A DNA stretch of 64,000 bases, taken from Carex sylvatica (lineage: Eukaryota > Streptophyta > Magnoliopsida > Poales > Cyperaceae). The stretch's first letter is position 1. Each line of letters starts with the position of its first letter. Positions 1 to 12,805 of this stretch are shown here, piece by piece. Under the pieces are notes generated by a model, which did no database searches, had not been told where the DNA came from, and saw only the letters and a program-made list of their open reading frames with translations. The stretch covers positions 1-64,000 of the forward strand of contig CAXKVR010000239.1 of the NCBI GenBank assembly GCA_964058845.1, written 5' to 3'. The translations under genes were made by a program, and so were the position numbers.

Positions 1-691
1 CAGAAATAATTGTTACCTCTTACCTTCGATGGGAATAATTATTTGTGCTGTTAGAATATATACAATAAAAAAAAATTATGCTTCATTTTGGATAAGCAGT
101 TCTGCAAGCCAAATATTTTATAGAAAGATAGGCTTTGAACGCGCCACTCAAAACAGCTGTCTTTCATTGAATCCAAAACATAATGAAGGAAGAAAAATAT
201 TTACTCAAAAAAGATAATGAAGGAAGATAATTAATCAAACAATTTATGCTACAAATCATTATGACATTATCCGATGGAGAAAATATGTGTATCCCAACGA
301 TATTTAGAACAATCTCTTTCATAAATTAATTGTGAGATGACACTCAATTTATTTCAAACATTATAAGTGCTTGTATATATTAATTAATTGTTGGATATGA
401 TAATCTTATTAAATTTTAATCAAAAGATGACCAATGTTGTTTAAGAGTATCCCCTAAAATAACTGATCTTGTAGAATATTCACGGCCGGGTTAAATTTAA
501 TTGGATACCTATTTAGAATATGTCAGATATTTGGCAATGCTAATTCATTTTATTGTCAAGCTCCAATCGCACACCAAATTTTAATTAATAAGAAAATTGA
601 TCTATAGGTAATTAATTAATTGCACCTTTACGACAATAACATATATATAATTGACTCCATAACTTCTTTGGTTTGATGCTTAATTTCATGT
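1..691. other. AT-rich intergenic sequence
   Basis: I see no gene here. The only open frame (62 codons at 29-217) has no recognisable motif and no promoter or splice context. The sequence is AT-rich up to the target duplication of the hAT element that follows. Confidence 0.6.
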
Positions 692-699
692 ACGTACAT

Positions 700-1867
700 T
701 AGGGGTTTGCTAACGGGTACAGGCCGGGCGGTCCGGGTATACCCGGGGTCGGGCACGAGTACGGGTCGGGTACGGGTATACGGGTATCACGGGCCGAGTA
801 TCACGGGTATTTTTTTCAAAATCCGTGCCTTGCCCGTCTTATACCCGTGCCCGTGGTACCCTTGACGGGCAGGGCGGTCCGGGTAGAGTACCCGGTCCGT
901 TTTTTTTTTTTTTTTTTTTCCTCTGTTTTTTTTTTCTTTTTTTTTTCTTTTTTTTTTTTTTACGGTGTTGTACGAATATCATTACGTGTTTATAATTCGA
1001 CTTTTAAAATCAAAATAGTTCAATATCAAATAGTGTATATAAATAAATAAAATTTGTAACATATATATAAAAATTATTCATGCAAAAATTTGTATATTTA
1101 TTCGGCTAAATACAAATGTATTTATTTATTTCTTTACACGAGTCATTTTATTTTATTTTCAAATTCTCATTCTAATTATATAGTTTCATTATTATTTATA
1201 TCTCGAAATTTTTAGTTTACATTTTAAATTGATAATATATTTTCTAAACGTTCATTTATTTTTAATAGTTTAAATAAAATATAAATCAAAAATATAATTA
1301 AATCAGAAACTTTAAAACAATAAATAAAAAAAAGAATTTAAAAAACAGAAATTAAAAAACAGAATTTAAAAAACAGAATTTAAAAAACAGAATTAAAAAA
1401 AACAGAAATTAAAAAACAGAATTTAAAAAACAGAATTAAAAAAACAGAATTAAAAAAATAGAAATTAAAAAAACAGAAATAAAAAAAAACAGAATAAAAA
1501 AAGGAGGGAAATTTGAAAATTTTGAAATTTGAAAAAAAACGGGTACGAGCACGGGTATACGAGCACGGGTACGGGTATCCAGGCACGGGCATGGGCACGG
1601 GCACGGGCACGGGCACGGGTACGGGTATACGGGCACGGACACGGGTACACGGGTTCACGGACACAGGCACTAGGGTATACGGGTACGGATAATCCGATCC
1701 GGGTATGATCGGGTTTTTTCTCGAAAGGGCGTATCCTACCCATTTTATGCCCGTACCCGTGTACCCGTTTACCCGACCTATATCCGGACTCGGACACGGA
1801 TACCCCGAATACCGGGCACGAACGGATAGGGTACGAATGACCCGACCCGGATTTTTGCAACCCTCTA
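700..1867. mobile_element. Non-autonomous hAT-type element with GC-rich ends
   Basis: The element starts TAGGGGTTTGC and ends GCAACCCTCTA. It is flanked by a perfect 8-bp direct duplication ACGTACAT (692-699 and 1868-1875), the size made by hAT transposases. Both subterminal regions (about 705-900 and 1540-1860) are packed with variants of ACGGGTA and ACGGGC, which contrast sharply with the AT-rich middle. The middle holds poly-T tracts (901-960) and repeats of the AAAAAACAGAATT type (1330-1500). No transposase frame is present, so it must depend on a partner in trans. The minus-strand open frame over 1380-1919 is a Val-Pro-rich reading of the hexamer repeats and not a gene. A relative lies inverted at about 53160-53990. 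Confidence 0.85.
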
Positions 1868-1875
1868 ACGTACAT

Positions 1876-3891
1876 GCATATAGGTACCTAGATTGAGTGT
1901 GAAAATTGACGTGACTCATGATCTAACTACAGAATAATAATATTATTTTATTATCGCAAGAAATTTTTGTTGTCAGGACTTGAAAGCACAAACTGCTACT
2001 GCTAGCGTTGTTATTTAGGATGGTTTGTTATCCTCACTACTAAATGTCATATAAATTTTTTTGACTCCAAAGATCTATTCACCCACATCAAATTTCAGCC
2101 ATTAATTATTTAAATCTCAGCTATTGATTATTTAAATCTCAGCCACTAATCAAAATACATTTCAATCTCAGTCTTTAATAAATAGTTTTGATTTTATACA
2201 TCTGTTTAATATTGTTAAACGTGTAGAAATCTAAATTTAGTTAAAACTGTATCCGCTACATGAAAAATCACATAGTAATTCTACAAGGGTCTCCAAGCGT
2301 TATGCTTTCTCTCCACGCTCTCCACGTGTTTTCCCTTCTCTCCAGTCTCCACGCGATTTTTTTTTCCGACGACACTCTCTTAGATAGAAGAACCCGTTCA
2401 GAATTTAAAGCACTTGAAAACAGTCAAGCTTTGCTATTTGACCCGTTCAGAATTTGAATATTCCTTCCTGTCGTTGCTACTGTTATCTGCACCAGTACTA
2501 AAGAGAGTTTTCGTGGATGAAGTCAGTTCAATGTGAATCAGTGTGAATTTAAGAATAACACGAACAAATGTGAATCAGTTTTCTTATAAAATTTGAAAAA
2601 TGTGAATCAGTTTTTTATATAAAATTTGGAAAATTAGGAAATCCTTCGTTGTTGCTGGTCTCTACTTCTCTCTACTGTCATGGTGAGATTTATAAAATCT
2701 ATTACTGCATATTTTCATATAAATTCTATGGTCTCTACTCTACTCCCTTTTTAAATTGTAAACTAATACTTCTATACAAGGCCTGCCGGAAGTTAATTTT
2801 TTTTTTCTAATATATATGATAATGACCTTATGTGACCAAGTAATGTGCAATTATCAGAAAAAACATACATTTGTTCAAAGATGTCTCATCCGAAATGTCA
2901 TGATTCCACCCAGATGAAAATTAACTTTGGTCCCATTTTGGGTTTAAAATAGTTTATTCCGGAAACTATTAATTTAAGCAATACCATCCTAAGATGCGAC
3001 ATGATTCTTTAAGTTGTGCTATTTATTAGTTTACTCCTGGCTGCATTGGGGTTTATATTGAAAATTCTAAAGAGCTTTCCAAAATAAAGTAAACTTATTT
3101 TCCATTTCTCTAAAAAGCATAGAAGGAAATATCAGCCGATACCGATCTGGATTGGCCATACGTATCGGTATCAGTCAGGACCAATTCGATACTGGTTCAA
3201 TACTCGCAGATTTTGTGTTTTTCGTTCAATTTCTACCATTCTGGTCATTATCCATCTGAAAACTTGAACCTGTGATTGATTAAATAGAGTATAAACATTA
3301 AAACATGCTGAAAATTTGTCACATTCATTGATTAAATAAAGTATCAATTGGCGCATAGTTTCAATGTCCCTGGTGGATTGGATATTTTTAGGATGAAATA
3401 CTAATGTTCTTATTTGCTTTTATTATTAACTACTATATAATTATGCAATTAATTTTTAAATTAATTACATTTAAAAAATAATCAAAATAATATTTTGATT
3501 CCCGTTGCAACGCAGGGAGGAACACTTGACTAGTTTTCAAAAAGTACCAATCATATGTTGTCAAAAATGGTGAAATGTAGACTGATCGACCTCTTATAAT
3601 ATTAAAGGTTCGTACTAAATAGCGACAGTGGCGGATGCAAGGTTGATCACCTCTGCATTCAATTTTTTTTTTTTTAAATTAAGTGATATTTTATATTTGT
3701 GTTTATTTTTGAACGAAAATAGTGTCTATTTTTAGATTTAATTCACGGCCAAGTAAAAAAAAATTATGCAGAAAAGAAAGTCAATCCAGACTGATTTTCA
3801 TAAAAAAATTAAAGAAAAAAGATGCGGTCCGATTCGCTACTCTACTTAGAAGAATCGTTGATTTGCTAAGAAAAAAAAGAAATATGCTACT
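1876..3891. other. Intergenic region with no gene; degenerate repeats
   Basis: No coding region is supported. At 2093-2160 there are about three degenerate copies of a 22-23 bp unit (CAGCCATTAATTATTTAAAT type). At 3626 a CAGTGGCGGAT end and at about 4580 an inverted ATCCGCCCTG end suggest an old repeat into which the 3892-4496 element inserted, but no target duplication is clear. Confidence 0.5.
2093..2160. repeat. Short degenerate tandem repeat, about 22 bp unit
   Basis: Successive units begin CAGCCATTAATTATTTAAAT, CAGCTATTGATTATTTAAAT and CAGCCACTAATCAAAATACA. Divergence increases towards the right end. Confidence 0.6.
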
Positions 3892-4496
3892 AAGGATCTA
3901 AATATATAAAATATCGTAACTAGTCATGCCATGACTTGAATTACATGACGTGCCGTGACTAATTTTGGAAGGATGGTCATGACACGTGAATGGTCACAAC
4001 ATGTTAGTCACGCCATGACCAAGGCATGGTGACCACACATGACATATCCAAATGTGATCGGTCATGTTTAGTCATGTTTAACTTTTTTTTTTTCTTCATA
4101 ATTTAGGTTAGTTTATTCAAAATTCACCAGTCGATTAAGATCTAACGGTCCTAATTACACGTGACCAAATATTTCGCGTGACGTGTCAAATTTTCAAAAG
4201 ATGACCACATCGCGTGAATGGTCACTGCACGGAACACGTGAGTCACAACACGTGACCGACACACGTGCAATGTCATGCCGCGATGGAACCGTGTTGTGAT
4301 GTTACTGAATTATGCTGTGTTGTGACGTATCTTGTCAAGTCGTGAGTTTTTTAGATCTGCACGGGACACGCAAGTCACAACACATGACCAGCACACGTGC
4401 AATGTCATGTCACAATGGAACCGTGTTGTGCTGTGACTGAACCGTGTCGAGTCATAATGTATCTGATCACGTCGTAATTAAGTTTTTTAGATCCTT
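3892..4496. mobile_element. Element with AAGGATCTA ends and CACGTG-rich inner repeats
   Basis: The sequence is bounded by AAGGATCTAAA and the inverted TTTAGATCCTT. Inside, a unit of about 140 bp occurs twice (about 4224-4356 and 4358-4490), each copy containing CACACGTGCAATGTCATG and GGAACCGTGTTGTG. Many short palindromes such as CACGTG and GTCATGAC are scattered through it. A diverged inverted relative is recognisable at about 29340-29640. There is no coding capacity. The superfamily is not assigned because I could not define a convincing target duplication. Confidence 0.55.
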
Positions 4497-5146
4497 ATAT
4501 ACTTTTTGCTCTAATTCGTTAGGAGAAAAAAACAATTATACTTTTATTAGTATTTTGTGCCTACCTTTAATCATAATTCTGAATCCGCCCTGAACATAAA
4601 ACGATATTTGTATATCCATGATTTGTGAATATATATGCTTGCAACCTGGAACAATATATTCATCTCATTATCCGTGTGATAGAAGATATTGTATATTCTG
4701 CTTCATAAGGATCCCAAAATCGATTCCAAATTACCCCATGGGATGATCTAAGTTATCCAATTAATTACTTGCTTTCATAAAAAATAGTTCCATAAGGATT
4801 GCTGATTAAAATAAAATCGTCAAATTAAGCTTAATTATTTGGATTACTTGTAGGGGAGCAAACAAACGGGTCTAGCGTATATATAACACATAATTATTTA
4901 TGCTTGTAGACAGCTAGATCTCACAAAGGAATTAAAAAGTAATTAAACGATGACATTAGGATTAGGAACATCAATTAAATTATTTTATCCGGATCTTATT
5001 GGATAAGACATGTAAGAATAAATCTCATTTTGATTAGATTATCAGATAAGAGTATGAATAAGAATAAAAATTGTTAAATAATCATATGAAAAAATTGCCT
5101 ACACGTTATCATTATAAGATAATTTATAAATACATAATTATATAAG

Positions 5147-5555
5147 GAGGAGGGATCCACTTACAACAACTTGAAAGTTACAACATCTTACAACATCGTT
5201 TTTTTTTCATTTTCAAAGTCCAAATCGTCGATCCAAACCGTTAGATATTCAATCTATATTAAAACGTGCTTGGAGACCAAATTTTACATTTTTTAGAATT
5301 TTTTTGCTATTTATTAAGATGGGTACAAAATCGCTGTATTTATTAAAATTCTGCACCATTAAAAAACAGCGATTTTGTACCCATCTTAATAAATAGCAAA
5401 AAAATTCCAAAAAATATAAAATTTGGTCTCCAAACACGTTTTAATATAGATTGAATATCTAACGGTTTGGATCGATGATTTGGACTTTGAAAATGAAAAA
5501 AAACGATGTTGTAAGATGTTGTAACTTTCAAGTTGTTGTAAGTGGATCCCCCCTC
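5147..5555. mobile_element. Hairpin MITE (Mutator-like), 409 bp
   Basis: The element is almost entirely one inverted repeat. It starts GAGGAGGGATCC and ends GGATCCCCCCTC, with the fold centre near 5350. It is flanked by a perfect 9-bp duplication TTATATAAG (5138-5146 and 5556-5564), although this sequence is itself palindromic. Its core includes ACCAAATTTTACATTTTTT, shared with the hairpins at 34.7, 44.6 and 48.3 kb. Open frames of 62 codons on the minus strand are by-products of the fold. Confidence 0.85.
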
Positions 5556-6307
5556 TTATATAAGAACTAGTTTTTAGTCTAGTAACATATCTTCATGTAA
5601 AGTAATATATTTTCTTATTTACTACATATTTTTTTTGTTAAGTTATATAAATTATTATTATTAATTTACTCAATAATTATCCTTATTCGTCCATTATTAA
5701 CTCATTACATAAAGCTAAAGTAAAAAAAAAAAGTTACCGAATAAAAAATTAGTATCATTAAAACTAATTTTAGACAATATAAAACTGATCTGCATAGTAT
5801 CCATCAATATACTCATAAATCATAATTTGGATTTATTAGTTGTTGTCTGGTGATGCTTTTGAAGGCCAACATTAATGACCTTTCAAGAAAACATATTCAT
5901 GATAAATCCCCATCATTCATGATAAACACAGCTGGCAATCGATGTGGCTTAAATCTGATCCGGGATTTTTCTCTTGTGATAAAGTCTTATTTAAATCCGA
6001 ATCTAAATCATTCCATCTACATTAAAATTTATGGGGACGAGTTAAATTTATTGAATTGTTTAAATTTATGAAGTTCAAAATAAATGTTTGTGTGCATCTC
6101 AACGCAAATCTAATTATTAATTAGGTCTGATTTTAGATAAAATTTGTTCAAATTCCTTTGAAAAAAACCCAGTCCTTACCCTAAATGCTAATCCGAATTG
6201 AATCCATGCTTGCATAAGAAATAATAGTTTTGAGGCCATTTCAAAATTAGTTGGATGACTAGATAAGATCTTTGGAATAAGTAAACATCCACCCAACACA
6301 ACATAAT

Positions 6308-7165
6308 CCGAAATTTTTATAAATACCCAAAAAAAAATATAAAATTACAGAATCTACCCACTGTTTGAATGAAATTCAAAAAATGCCCAATCCGGTTATC
6401 CAATAACCGGATTTGGGACAAATTTCTGGTCAACCATTCACCGAAATTTTTTATTTATTAAAATATTAGAAATGTTGAATATATTTCTTTGAAAATAGAT
6501 GGAATACAATATAAATTGATTTATTAGAAAGACTGCAACAAATAATCCTGATCAATATTTTTCAGGCTGGATTTTTCGCGACTGTAAGAAAAATTAATAT
6601 ATTTCTTTATGTGTTATTGGGAAAAAATAAAAATGGTTAGATTCTGAGTTATTGATCCTGGTTCAAAAGTCACTTCTAGGTAATCCAGAAAATATTGTGA
6701 TCTTTCTAGTACATTTAATTTATTAAAAGTTGTATCTATTTTGAGAATTCTTTTTGAATAACAACCCTTAAATAAATTAAAGTTTTTATTTTTTTTAAAA
6801 TAGATACAACTTTTAATAAATTAAATTTACTAAAATGATCACAATATTTTCTGGATTACCTAGAAGTGACTTTTGAACCGGGATCAATAACTCAGAATCT
6901 AATCATTTTTATTTTTTCCCAATAACACATAAAGAAATATATTAATTTTTCTTACAGCCGCGAAAAATCCGTCCTGAAAAATATTGATCTGGGTTATTTG
7001 TTGCAGTCTTTCTAATAAATCAAATTATATTGTATTCCATCTATTTTCAAAGAAATATATTCAACATTTCTAATATTTTAATAAAAAAAATAAAAAATTT
7101 CTGTTTAAAAAAGAAGAAGACTAAAACCGGTGCACCATTAACCGGAAATGAGTAATAATAATAAA
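6308..7165. mobile_element. Foldback element, right end missing
   Basis: Two arms of roughly 300 bp (about 6455-6775 and 6785-7085) are inverted copies of each other. They match the arms of the complete foldback element at 58313-59747. The left outer part begins CCGAAATTTTTATAAATACC, a variant of the terminal repeat of that element. The matching right outer part is not present, so this copy is truncated. It has no coding capacity. Confidence 0.7.
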
Positions 7166-7210
7166 AAAAAAGAATATTTATAATCAAACTTATTTGACAA
7201 AAGAAAGTGA

Positions 7211-7230
7211 TATATATATATATATATATT
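7211..7230. repeat. (TA)n microsatellite
   Basis: About ten TA units lie just left of the hairpin MITE at 7245. Confidence 0.9.
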
Positions 7231-7244
7231 AAGATATATTGTGG

Positions 7245-7650
7245 AGTTTGGCTAGTATAACATCAGTGTCATTTCAGCCTATATAACACCAACTCTAAAA
7301 CCTATTAAATTGACTTCGAACGACTAATTCAAACCGTTCAAATCAATTTACATTATGTGTGATGCATTTACATACAATTTTTTTATATTTTCGAGTTATT
7401 TTAGTATCAAATTAAGCGGTAAAAATATTGAAAAATTAATGTATTAAAATTAACTTAAAAACTCACATATTTGACCGCTTGACCTAATACTAAATAAATT
7501 CGAAAAATTATAAATTTTGTATGTAAACGCACAACTAATGAAGTAGATCGGTTTGAACGGTTTGGATTAACCGTTTGAAGTCAATTTGATAGGTTTTAGA
7601 GTTGGTGTTATATAGATTGAAATGACACTGATGTTTTACTAGCCAAACTC
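7245..7650. mobile_element. Hairpin MITE (Mutator-like), 406 bp, second family
   Basis: The element starts GAGTTTGGCTAG and ends CTAGCCAAACTC. It is flanked by a perfect 9-bp duplication TATATTGTG (7236-7244 and 7651-7659). The two halves are inverted copies over nearly the whole length, centred near 7445. A second copy lacking its right end is at 61835-62220. Confidence 0.88.
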
Positions 7651-7659
7651 TATATTGTG

Positions 7660-9840
7660 TAACAAGTTAGATGTTATTTAAAAATTAATTAGCCAACAAT
7701 TTTGTTAAGATATATAGATATATAGAACGGTTAAGCTGGTCAGCTTAATTTTTATTGTCACGATTATAACTTAATTCGTCGGGATGCAACTTGCTTTATT
7801 TAAAAAAACGGACCCCAATTTTATCCAAATATAACAAGTTCGGAACTTTCACTGTGGTTTCTTACCTGATTATCTAAACCAAGAAATAGAATAAAATAAT
7901 AACAAGAGGTGGCCAACTGGCCATTATAGCCAAAAGCCCAGAACACACGTGTTTGCTATACTGTTGATCGTTGAATCACCATAAGCCGCGTCCCCTTAGA
8001 TTTAATTTCTAAATTATATGCTTGATGAATGCATCGACAACCGCAATTGGTCATATCCTTGAGAGAGAAAAAAAAAAAAAGGATTATATATAATATATCT
8101 GTCAGTCTTTGTGTTGGGACCACAATATATAGAACCATGCATGATTTGACCCAATTCAAATGTACAAATTGTCATTTGTCAACAGTCATAGATAGCATGC
8201 ATCTGGTGTATCCCTAGCATGTGATCATAGACGCTGGATTTCGTATTTGGACTGTGGACCAATTCAAACGGGGGAATTGTTTACTGCCATCCTTCTATAC
8301 AAATCTAATACTATAAGTCTATAACTATACAAATCTCAGAATAAATTTTTTACTACCATCCTTTGGTACTCCCAGAGCATATCTAAACTGTTACGTGCTG
8401 CATCAAAAGTCATGCTATACAAATCTCAAAATATATCCCTGTAAATTATATAGTCGTTAATTCACTTGATAAGAATCAATTCACACCACTGATAGTATCA
8501 GAAACATGTTATGTTTTTTGTTTGTAGTTGACTCTGTACGTAAATGATACCAGCTATTTGGTAGCAACTGTTTGGTACCAGAACCGATTCAATGGATATC
8601 GGTGAGTTTACTCCAATTATTATCAAACTACTGATATCGTCTCCTAATTTTGCATTCACTTGAGCAAACTAACCCCGATTCTCATTTTCCGTCTCTCCAC
8701 CTGCCATTTTATTTGTCTCGCTCACATCAAGCCATGGACCCACAGCCGGAGCCTTGTAGGGTTTAGCTAAGCTCCAGTCTTTAGGATGGTTAGTACTGGT
8801 TAATCTGGAGTAAATTTTTTATGTAGATTAAAAGATATTTAAGAAAGAATAAAGCACGAGCCTACAAGGGGTATATTTGTAAAACATGCTTTGAAGATCA
8901 TACAATTTACAACCTGTGAGTTCTTTTTTTTTTCTCTATTCTTTTTTTATGTCTAAGGAAGCATAGTGCCAACAATGGGTGTATTATCTGAAGCATCTCT
9001 TATATATTACCTGTAGATAGTTCGAATTTTTTATTCATAACAAAAATTATATGGCTGTTCTGAATCACTGTGGCATTATATTGCTAGATGGTCGGTACAT
9101 TGAACTAGAGGTATCAGGACCCATCCACATTTTTTTGACTGATGAGATTCTGTACTTTGCAGGGTTGATTTGGTAAGATGGTCAAAACAAAGCCGGTGCG
9201 CAGTGCAATAAAAGAGAAGAAAAAAAAGATGCTGGGATGTGTTTTCTCAAAGATTGTTAGTTAAAATCGACTTTGTTTCTCTTTGCAATTTTTTTTGCTC
9301 TTATCTGAATGTTTGATTTGTAATTCGGATTAAATTTAGTGTTAAAATCAAAATGAATTTCTTGAATTATGATTGGTAATTAGAATTATAAGTTAAAGAA
9401 TCAGAAATTATAAGTCAGAGCATTGAAAAATATAAGTCAAAATATCATTTTTTTATCAAGTACCTAATTAGTTAATGAATTTAAATCCAATAAGCTATTT
9501 AAATCCAATTCGATATTTTTTGTCCTCCTTTTTCCCGATGAAAATTCTGAGTCTACCTCTGATAACAAAACTTCTATTTCAGTTCAGTAAAATATGTAAC
9601 CAGTAAACAACTTTTCCTATAAAAAAAAAAACGCAGCAAAATACGAGCATAGGCTACCTCCATAGTCTTGTCATGATCAATAGTTCAATACAGGATATAA
9701 GATTCTGGCTTAGAATAAATTCAATTTTACCAACCTACGCAGCTCTAAACAGGCCCGAATTCAAAAGACAAAAATTAGCCCACAAGGGCAAAGGAAAGGC
9801 TCAAGATTGTTCCAACATCAATTTATTGGGCTCCAGTTTG
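7660..9840. other. Intergenic region with no supported gene
   Basis: Only short open frames are present. At 9179 a 28-codon lysine-rich frame starts MVKTKPVRSAIKEK, but it has no context supporting a gene. No element with defined ends was found. Confidence 0.5.
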
Positions 9841-9848
9841 GTCGTCTT

Positions 9849-10681
9849 TAGGACCGGACAAAATTGCTTGAACTCGCAACTCACTCATAACTCACTCATT
9901 TATAACTTGAGTTGGCTAACTCGTTTAATAAATAAGCTGAGTTTGAGCTAAGCCCAACTTGCTCATTTATAACTCATGTATTAAGTTGTATGAAAAATTA
10001 TTGGATTATAAGCTGTTGTTTGTTTTGAGTTGACCTATTATCTCTGTATTAGATTGTTTGTATTTAGATAAACTATTACTAGGCCATTTCAATTGTTTGT
10101 GTATAGATAAATACATTAGTGTATAACAATACCTAAGAATTTGACTGGTTAACGAGTTATAAACGAGTTGCGAGTAGGGGTGCAAACGGGTTGGATATTA
10201 TCCGACCGTATCCGACTCTGTATCTAAAAATTTAATACGGATATCCGATATCCGAATATATGCGGATACGGATACGGATATGGTTTTGAATTTTAATTAT
10301 CCGTATCCGAATAGTAGCTATATATTATATAATTTAATTTGTATTATAAAAAAAATTATGTTATTCACTGTTATAAAAAGCAGATATCCATATCCGTATC
10401 CAGTTAATATCCGATCCATATCCGTATTCGTCTAATATCTGATCCGTATCTGTATTCGAAAAATAAAAACAGATACGAATATGGTTTTACCACTATTCGA
10501 TCCGTATCTGATCCGTTTGCACCCCTAGTTACGAGTTAACTCGAGTTGATAACGACCCGAGTTCGAATTGGATCTACAGCTCGTTATTACTATCCCAATT
10601 CGAGTTGACTCGCTCATTTATTAAATGAGCTAAGTTCAAGTTAGAAGTAACTCGCTCAAACTCGACTCATTTACGATCTTA
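9849..10681. mobile_element. hAT-type element interrupted by a second hAT
   Basis: The ends TAGGACCGGACAAA and ACGATCTTA are flanked by a perfect 8-bp duplication GTCGTCTT (9841-9848 and 10682-10689). Subterminal sequence is rich in ACTCG/CGAGTT motifs, which are inverted between the two halves. The 10175-10527 element is inserted inside. There is no transposase frame. Confidence 0.75.
10175..10527. mobile_element. Nested hAT-type MITE, 353 bp
   Basis: Terminal inverted repeats are TAGGGGTGCAAACGG and CCGTTTGCACCCCTA. The flanking 8-bp duplication is GTTGCGAG/GTTACGAG (10167-10174 and 10528-10535, one mismatch). The subterminal regions are full of ATCCGTATCC-type motifs in both orientations. 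It lies inside the 9849-10681 element. Confidence 0.88.
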
Positions 10682-10909
10682 GTCGTCTTTCTCAACCAAG
10701 AGTAAAAGACATAGAAGACAAAGTAATTATTGAGATTTGTAAGGAAATATTTAAGGTCGTCTTTCTCAACCCTAAATATTAAGTAAATTTCAATTTATTC
10801 GAGATTTACTTAAATTTCGAATTGTAAGGATTAGATACAAGATTTCTCACAGTAATGAAATTTTGTTAGAATTTATATTTTAAATATTGAAAGTAGTATT
10901 GAAATGCAT

Positions 10910-12207
10910 TAGGGGTGTCAATGGTACATTTTTAGTTATTTATCCGATTCGTATTGTATTCGATAAGGTGGATATGGGTAAGATTTTTTTTTTCGTTAGC
11001 TTATTCGTTAACCAAACGGGTAAGGGTATAGGTAATGACTATTTCGTATCCGTTACCCTATAGGGTAATTATAAAATCTAAATATATATTCAATTTAATT
11101 TCCACCCCACTTAAATATATATTCATGTTTTTGAATTTTCTTCCTTTATAAAAAACAATTTAGTTGTAATTGATTGTATATTTATTTTTATTTTTTATTA
11201 GAAATGCAATTACATATGTGTGGAATGCATGAGTTTTTGATGTTTAATTTGTAAAAAATAATAAAAATTATTATATTAGTATTATTCGTTATGCACCCGC
11301 TACCATTTTGTTACCTGATAATATTAACGGGTAAGGGCATGGGTGTACAACGGGCGGGTCGATGATATTTTATTAAAATTTGAATCCAATCCGATTATAC
11401 CGGGTTAAAAAAAATTTACTGGATCCACCCATAATACAACCCAACTCATCTTATTTTTTATATACGGGTTATTACGGGTTATACGAGTTAGACGGGTTAA
11501 ACGGGTTATAATTTTGATCGAAAATCTATTATATATTTTTTACTATTTTTATTAAAACTAGGTATAAAAAAAAGTGACAAACATAAATAAAATATAAATA
11601 ATTTAGCATATAACATCCATAACAAAAATATATATATCCAGAATGTAACATTCTAAAAAAAAGACCGGGTCCTGGTTAATAATGAAATGAAAATATTTTT
11701 TCACTAATAGTTTCTATCAGTTTTTTCAAAAAAAAAAAGAAATGAAATTTTTTTTGTTGATTCTAATATGACAACACCAACCAAGGAGAACTTAGAAATT
11801 TAGATTTCTGTAACATATTCAGAATGCATATGTTATTATTATCAGAACTTCTCTTTCAAGTTTGCTCTCATGGTATTAAAAATGTATAAATATATATTTG
11901 AGGCCGGGTCCGGATATAAACGGGTTATTAAGGGCATACACATGACCCGACCCGGAGTAAGGGGTTTATCAAAATCCAACCCGTACCCGACCCAGTAACA
12001 TCTCAACGAGGTAAAATACGAGTTGGATCGGACGAGTCAGACGGATCGGGTGGGTCGATAGTATTTTTGTACACCTCTAGGTAAGGGTAGGGTAAGATAA
12101 AGTTAATTTTTAATGAGTATGAATAGGACATAAATAAAATCAATTTTAATAGATATGAATATGAAAATGCTTCCATTCAATATGTACTGTATCCATTGAC
12201 ACCCCTA
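10910..12207. mobile_element. hAT-type element interrupted by a second hAT
   Basis: Terminal inverted repeats are TAGGGGTGTCAATG and CATTGACACCCCTA. The flanking 8-bp duplication is AAATGCAT/ATATGCAT (10902-10909 and 12208-12215, one mismatch). It contains the 11338-12079 element, so its own length is about 550 bp. It is non-coding. Confidence 0.85.
11338..12079. mobile_element. Nested hAT-type element, 742 bp
   Basis: The ends are CATGGGTGTACAA and TTGTACACCTCTA, with a perfect 8-bp duplication GGTAAGGG (11330-11337 and 12080-12087). Subterminal regions are rich in ACGGGTT and GACCCG motifs. It is inserted within the 10910-12207 element and has no transposase frame. Confidence 0.85.
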
Positions 12208-12513
12208 ATATGCATCTGTCCTGAGGACATGAAATATATAGAAAGTTAAAATTAGATGTTGGATACTATCAAAGATTTTAAATACAGATGCTGAATCATC
12301 TACTCACTGCACCAGTGTGCTATTTAAAATTAGTCCTTTTTTTACTTATCATGGATTTTCAGTCTTATTTTTATTTTAAATTAGTCTTTTTTTAAATTTA
12401 AAAGACCCTTATTTTATTTTTAAAAAAACAAAAGAAAAAGTGAACAGTATACATATAGATAGAGGACAATTTTTTTGCTAAAAAATGAGTGTGGAGCCCT
12501 GGACCGACTGGTC

Positions 12514-12805
12514 TAGGGATGAAAACGGACCGGATAGTGGTAAAGTTATATCCGTATCTGTTTTTTTGTTCGGACACAGATATAAATCGGATATCGGATA
12601 TCAATAGATATAAATACTAAAATATTTTCATAATATATTTAACTATATTTTATATATCTATTATTCTATAATAGAATATGGTTAAAATTTAAAACCATAT
12701 TCGTATCACCATCTGTACGGATATTAAGATATCAAATATTCGTATCTAATATTCAAATATGCATCTGGTTTCGATCAGATAATATATGACCCGTTTTCAC
12801 CCCTG
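12514..12805. mobile_element. Ac-like hAT MITE, 292 bp
   Basis: The left end TAGGGATGAAAACGG closely resembles the terminal repeat of maize Ac (from general knowledge of that family). The right end is CCGTTTTCACCCCTG. Flanking 8-bp sequences GACTGGTC and CACTGGTC (12506-12513 and 12806-12813) differ at one base. It is non-coding. Confidence 0.85.

Noticed and set aside
1380..1919. A 179-codon minus-strand frame rich in Val-Pro repeats
   Set aside because: It reads through GC-rich hexamer repeats and A-rich DNA inside the hAT element at 700-1867. Composition, not selection, explains the open frame.
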